DNA of 64,000 nt, taken from contig OZ024787.1 of the NCBI GenBank assembly GCA_964017065.1, positions 3,563,903 to 3,627,902 of the forward strand, written 5' to 3'. The position numbers were made by a program, and so were the translations under genes. The notes under the pieces are model-generated. The model saw only the letters and a program-made list of their open reading frames with translations, had not been told where the DNA came from and did no database searches. Shown here in pieces: positions 60,627 through 64,000 of this stretch. How positions within the stretch are numbered: the stretch's first letter is position 1; each line of letters starts with the position of its first letter. The stretch comes from Haliclona indistincta (taxonomy: Eukaryota; Porifera; Demospongiae; Haplosclerida; Chalinidae).

Positions 60627-61062
60627 TTATAGTACAAAGAGTTCAATCACTTGAAGAGGAGTGTCTTCATTGGTAGTGGGTTCATCTCCACACACTCTCA
60701 GTTCAATGTCCTCAGTGGTGGTCTCACTGAGTGTCTTGTTGAACCATGGCATGTTGGGATGAGTGCAGCAGGGAGCCTCCTCACCAAGACATTGCTGTCC
60801 ATCCCACAGTGGATCATTAGGGTAGAAGGTAGCACAGCATGAGTAATCATTGTCACCAGTCTCACAGTAGTAGTCACTACCAACAAATGGAGGAGCAACT
60901 GCAGGATTGCCTTCGTTGCAAGGACAATTTAAGTTTTTTCCATGTTGTTGTTGGTATACAAGGTTCACTCCATTAGCATAGGTCCAAATGTGCTTCCGAG
61001 GAGCACTACCATATGTGATGGATACTCCATCAACATATAGTCCGTCGATGGATTGTATTCGG
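60627..61062 (-). pseudogene. Fibrinogen-like array copy J, 5'-truncated
   Basis: Only the C-terminal third remains: SIDGLYVDGVSITYG, then LVYQQQHGKNLNCPCNEG, FVGSDYYCETGDNDYSCC, the scaffold, and the LFVL end. Upstream of about 61062 the sequence no longer matches the family, and a retroelement polyprotein starts at 61224 on the other strand. No signal peptide, so no secreted product. The second variable segment is copy G-like and the last (CGDEPTTNEDTPLQ) copy I-like, so it is a mosaic. Confidence 0.88.
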
Positions 61063-61223
61063 ACAATTATTATCATTATTATTCATATGTATGCATTGAT
61101 TGATTGAATGAGCACGTTTTTTGAAAGAGAACAGTTTGTGCTGCCTAACTTGTATCCGCGCGCATCCGCCTGAGCAGATCGGCTCTGAACCAGAACAGGA
61201 TAGTAAATGGTCCTTCGAACCGG
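61063..61223. other. Junction and leader of the BEL/Pao element
   Basis: attattatcattattattc is simple sequence at the junction with copy J. The rest is untranslated leader ending at the start codon. No LTR boundary or primer-binding site could be fixed with confidence. Confidence 0.45.
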
Positions 61224-64000
61224 ATGTCGGAGCCACTAAGCAAAAAGAAAAGGATGCGCGGCGGGCATCGGACGTCCTTGAAGAAACTTGTACAGCAAGT
61301 CACCGATGCCGTGTACGACCATGCCGGCGGCGATCCCACAAAGAACCGACGCCTCGCACAACTCAAGATCAGTGTGGAGGACAAGCTAGCGACTCTGAAG
61401 AATCTAGATTCGGAGATCTTAGATGGACTTACAGAGAACACCGACGTAAGCGAAGATGCCATAGCCGAGGAGGTCGAACAAGCCGACGCTATCAAGGAGC
61501 TAGCTTATGGAGCGATTGTAGCCATCGATGAGATTTACAAGCCAGAAGCTACTGTCAGTTTGCCGTCGCCAAGCACAGTACACACAGTAGACGTGAAACT
61601 CCCTAAACTTGAAATCCACCCCTTTGACGGTAATGTTACCAAGTGGATCACTTTCTGGGACTCCTTTGAGTCAGCCGTCGACAGCAACACACGATTGTCA
61701 GACATTGACAAATTCAATTACTTACGATCTCTGTTAGAGAAGTCTGCTGCAGATGCCATAGCCGGGCTGACACTGACGGCTGCTAATTACAAGGAAGCGG
61801 TCGCAATTCTCAAGAAAAGATTTGGAAACGAGCAAAGGATTATTGACAAACACCTGGAGACTCTTATGCACCTTGATGCCGTGACATCCCAAAGCAATGT
61901 TCAAGGCCTACGCAAGCTGTATGATCTGGTTGAGTCTCAAGTGCGTGGTTTGAAGTCGCTCGGAATCAATTCGGACACATATAGTAGTCTAATCTCACCT
62001 GTGATTATACGCAAGGTTCCGCTTGAACTGCAACTCATACTGAGTCGTGAAGTTGGGGATGGAGGATGGAAATTCGACCTCCTCTTGACACGACTTCAAG
62101 AAGAGATTACTGCGCGTGAAAGACTAGGCACAATCGTGTCTCACAATACTGCGAAACCCGCTAATCCTCTCCCGACCGGAATGGCATTGCTGAACAGTAA
62201 CCAAGAACCGTCAACATGTTGCTACTGTCAAGAACCACACCCCTCACGTATGTGCGAGACAGTTGCGTCGGTGGAAGCTAGGAGAGCCTTCATCCGAGAG
62301 AACGGCAGATGCTTTAACTGCTTGAAAAGGGGTCACATTTCTCGTCAGTGTAAATCCACTACACGCTGTCAACAATGTCATGGACGACACCACACAAGTA
62401 TCTGTGGGAAGAATGTAGAACCTGTTGGACAGATTCCAGCGGCAACTCCGCTGAGTGCTGCACCACGACATACTCCATCTCAAAACCAACCAACCGGACC
62501 TACACGTTTACCACAGCCGGCGATGAACCCAGCAGCACCCCCGTTTGATCCCCCAAAATCTACTTCGCTCTGGATTGCTGGTAGTCAAGCTGTCCTACTC
62601 CAGACTGCTCATGCCTTAGTGCACAACCCAGATGATCCCTGCCGCTCAAGACATGCTCGCATTGTGTTCGACAGTGGAAGCCAAAGATCGTATATCACGA
62701 ATCAACTAAAGGAGGAGCTGTCCCTGTATCCAAGAGGTGAGCAAAGCATGAGTATTTTGACATTTGGTGCTAGAGAAGAGATATCTCAACTGTGTGAAAT
62801 TGTCGATCTGTGTTTCACGTTGAATGACGGAAGAACAAGGCAATTTACCTTGTATGCAGTACCAAATATTTGTGAGCCTCTCACGTGTCAACCAATCGCA
62901 TTCTGCCAAGAAAATTTTGAGCATCTTTCTGGGCTATCGTTAGCTGACACTACAGACGAGTGCGACAGATTAGAGATAGACATATTGCTGGGTTCAGACT
63001 ATTATTGGACGCTTCTCACTGGTGAGGTGAGACGCGGACCTAGCGGGCCAGTTGGAGTTCAGACTGAGTTGGGGTGGGTACTATCGGGTCCCGTTGGTAC
63101 GCCCACACAAGAGCATAACAAGACTACGCTTTTTACTCATACGCTCCATGTGGAAAACCTTGCACGGACTACAGAACTGAAGGTTCTCGACCAGTTGAAA
63201 TCATTTTGGGAGTTAGAATCCTTTGGAATTAATAGTTGTGAACGTTCCGTGCTTGATAGCTTTCAGAATGAGATCAGTTTTGTAGATGGGAGGTATGAAG
63301 TGAGCCTACCATGGAAAAACCCTGATCAGACAATTCCTGATAACTACCAACTATGTCTACGGCGTTTGTGGGGACTGCTATATCGCCTTCGAAGAAAACC
63401 GGAAGTGCTTAGAGAATACGATTCGATCATCCAGACGCAAACGAAAAGTGGCATAGTAGAGGATGTGACAGAGCTGTCACAAGAGTATACAGGTAGAATT
63501 CACTACCTTGCACATCATGCAGTCGTACGACATGAAAAAAAAACCACCAAGGTCCATATTGTATACGACGCATCAGCACGAAGCAGCGGACCATCGCTTA
63601 ACGACTGCCTCCATGTCGGACCAAAATTCGACCAGAAAATTTTTGACATACTCTTGAGATTTCGCACTCACAGTGTAGCTCTTGTGGCAGACATCGAGAA
63701 GGCCTTTTTGATGGTAGCAGTAAAGAGAGAAGACCGTGACGTACTCAGATTTTTGTGGACGGATGACCTCGAATCTGATGAACCACAGCCACTAGAATTC
63801 AGGTTCACGCGTGTCGTCTTTGGAGTGTCTTCCAGCCCCTTTCTGTTGAACGCCACAATTCGTCACCATTTAGAGAACTCCAATGCTGATCGAGCATTGG
63901 TCATGAAGCTCGTTAAGTCTTTCTATGTCGATGATGTCATCACTGGTGCAGAAAATGAAGCTAGTACTCTTCAACTCTACCGAAGTTCTAAAGAAATCAT
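61077..64000 (+). mobile_element. BEL/Pao LTR retrotransposon, 5' part
   Basis: The polyprotein order (Pao-type gag-like region, zinc knuckles, Asp protease, reverse transcriptase with YVDD) is that of BEL/Pao elements. RNase H, integrase and the 3' LTR lie beyond the window. Left boundary uncertain. Open coding over 2.7 kb with no stop or shift indicates a young copy. Confidence 0.88.
61224..64000 (+). CDS. BEL/Pao gag-pol polyprotein, N-terminal 925 codons
   Basis: The frame opens at the ATG at 61224 (MSEPLSKKKRMRGG; in-frame TAA at 61146) and is open to the window edge. Residues 1-130: basic, then helical and acidic. About 130-295: Pao-type gag-like domain (KLPKLEIHPFDG, WITFWDSFES). 330-393: three knuckles (CCYCQEPHPSRMC; CFNCLKRGHISRQC, a canonical CCHC; CQQCHGRHHTSIC). 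About 478-640: retropepsin-like region with the catalytic-type FDSGSQRSYI near 481, LLGSDYYW and GWVLSGPVG. From about 700: reverse transcriptase (VYDASARSSGPSLNDCL near 780, ADIEKAFLMV near 822, FGVSSSPFLLN near 868, YVDD at 901). It would copy element RNA inside cytoplasmic particles. No lesion is seen; whether it is active cannot be judged without the 3' half. Confidence 0.9.
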   Translation, partial: MSEPLSKKKRMRGGHRTSLKKLVQQVTDAVYDHAGGDPTKNRRLAQLKISVEDKLATLKNLDSEILDGLTENTDVSEDAIAEEVEQADAIKELAYGAIVAIDEIYKPEATVSLPSPSTVHTVDVKLPKLEIHPFDGNVTKWITFWDSFESAVDSNTRLSDIDKFNYLRSLLEKSAADAIAGLTLTAANYKEAVAILKKRFGNEQRIIDKHLETLMHLDAVTSQSNVQGLRKLYDLVESQVRGLKSLGINSDTYSSLISPVIIRKVPLELQLILSREVGDGGWKFDLLLTRLQEEITARERLGTIVSHNTAKPANPLPTGMALLNSNQEPSTCCYCQEPHPSRMCETVASVEARRAFIRENGRCFNCLKRGHISRQCKSTTRCQQCHGRHHTSICGKNVEPVGQIPAATPLSAAPRHTPSQNQPTGPTRLPQPAMNPAAPPFDPPKSTSLWIAGSQAVLLQTAHALVHNPDDPCRSRHARIVFDSGSQRSYITNQLKEELSLYPRGEQSMSILTFGAREEISQLCEIVDLCFTLNDGRTRQFTLYAVPNICEPLTCQPIAFCQENFEHLSGLSLADTTDECDRLEIDILLGSDYYWTLLTGEVRRGPSGPVGVQTELGWVLSGPVGTPTQEHNKTTLFTHTLHVENLARTTELKVLDQLKSFWELESFGINSCERSVLDSFQNEISFVDGRYEVSLPWKNPDQTIPDNYQLCLRRLWGLLYRLRRKPEVLREYDSIIQTQTKSGIVEDVTELSQEYTGRIHYLAHHAVVRHEKKTTKVHIVYDASARSSGPSLNDCLHVGPKFDQKIFDILLRFRTHSVALVADIEKAFLMVAVKREDRDVLRFLWTDDLESDEPQPLEFRFTRVVFGVSSSPFLLNATIRHHLENSNADRALVMKLVKSFYVDDVITGAENEASTLQLYRSSKEI

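Noticed and set aside
36117..60898. Recurring frames of 60-80 residues on both strands over each fibrinogen-like gene
   Set aside because: They repeat in every copy because the underlying coding sequence is conserved; they lack independent starts or conservation of their own and are shadows.
61121..61531. Plus-strand 136-residue Arg-rich frame at the BEL/Pao start
   Set aside because: It overlaps the start of the polyprotein in another frame; the frame beginning at 61224 carries the conserved domains.

Overview
The window looks like animal nuclear DNA, most likely from a demosponge of the Amphimedon type. The reasons are short GT-AG introns, tandem death-domain genes, tandem genes of a fibrinogen-like/skeletal-matrix-like family known from sponges and cnidarians, dense short inverted-repeat elements, and BEL/Pao and Ty3-type retroelements. 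The species is inference. There is one run of 200 Ns (4901-5100).

Layout. (1) 0.25-13.5 kb, minus strand: five tandem two-exon paralogs with an N-terminal death domain and a second conserved domain. Copies 4 and 5 are intact. Copy 1 has a nonsense codon and a 4-nt insertion. Copy 2 contains the N gap and a 1-nt shift. Copy 3 has a 20-nt deletion. A deleted Ty3-type retroelement abuts the start of copy 3. (2) 13.8-30.7 kb, plus strand: a 39-exon gene matching the C-terminal half of a ZZEF1-type protein, with two ZZ zinc fingers, acidic linkers and a CUB-like region. It carries a 29-nt tandem duplication and two other reading-frame breaks. Its introns hold CT microsatellites directly before acceptors and several MITEs, one of which duplicated a 5' splice site. 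(3) 31.1-35.2 kb, plus strand: a non-LTR retroelement fragment, then a decayed DOC-domain fragment of the same ZZEF1 family. This N-terminal part lies downstream of the C-terminal part. (4) 36-61 kb, minus strand: ten intronless secreted fibrinogen-like paralogs (seven intact, two frameshifted, one truncated) plus two leader remnants. Their frames are almost identical and four short segments are hypervariable. (5) 61.2-64 kb, plus strand: the intact 5' part of a BEL/Pao polyprotein, open at the window edge, next to the truncated tenth paralog.

Biology. The best candidate for a new system is the secreted fibrinogen-like array: constant scaffold, variable loops, mosaic combinations, segmental duplication and birth-and-death. 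It lies in the same 64 kb as an expanding death-domain array. Secreted recognition plus intracellular death-fold signalling would suit allorecognition or immunity, but that link is inference from neighbourhood and family behaviour. Reading-frame conclusions rest on comparing paralogs within the window and on exon-phase arithmetic; no database search was possible.
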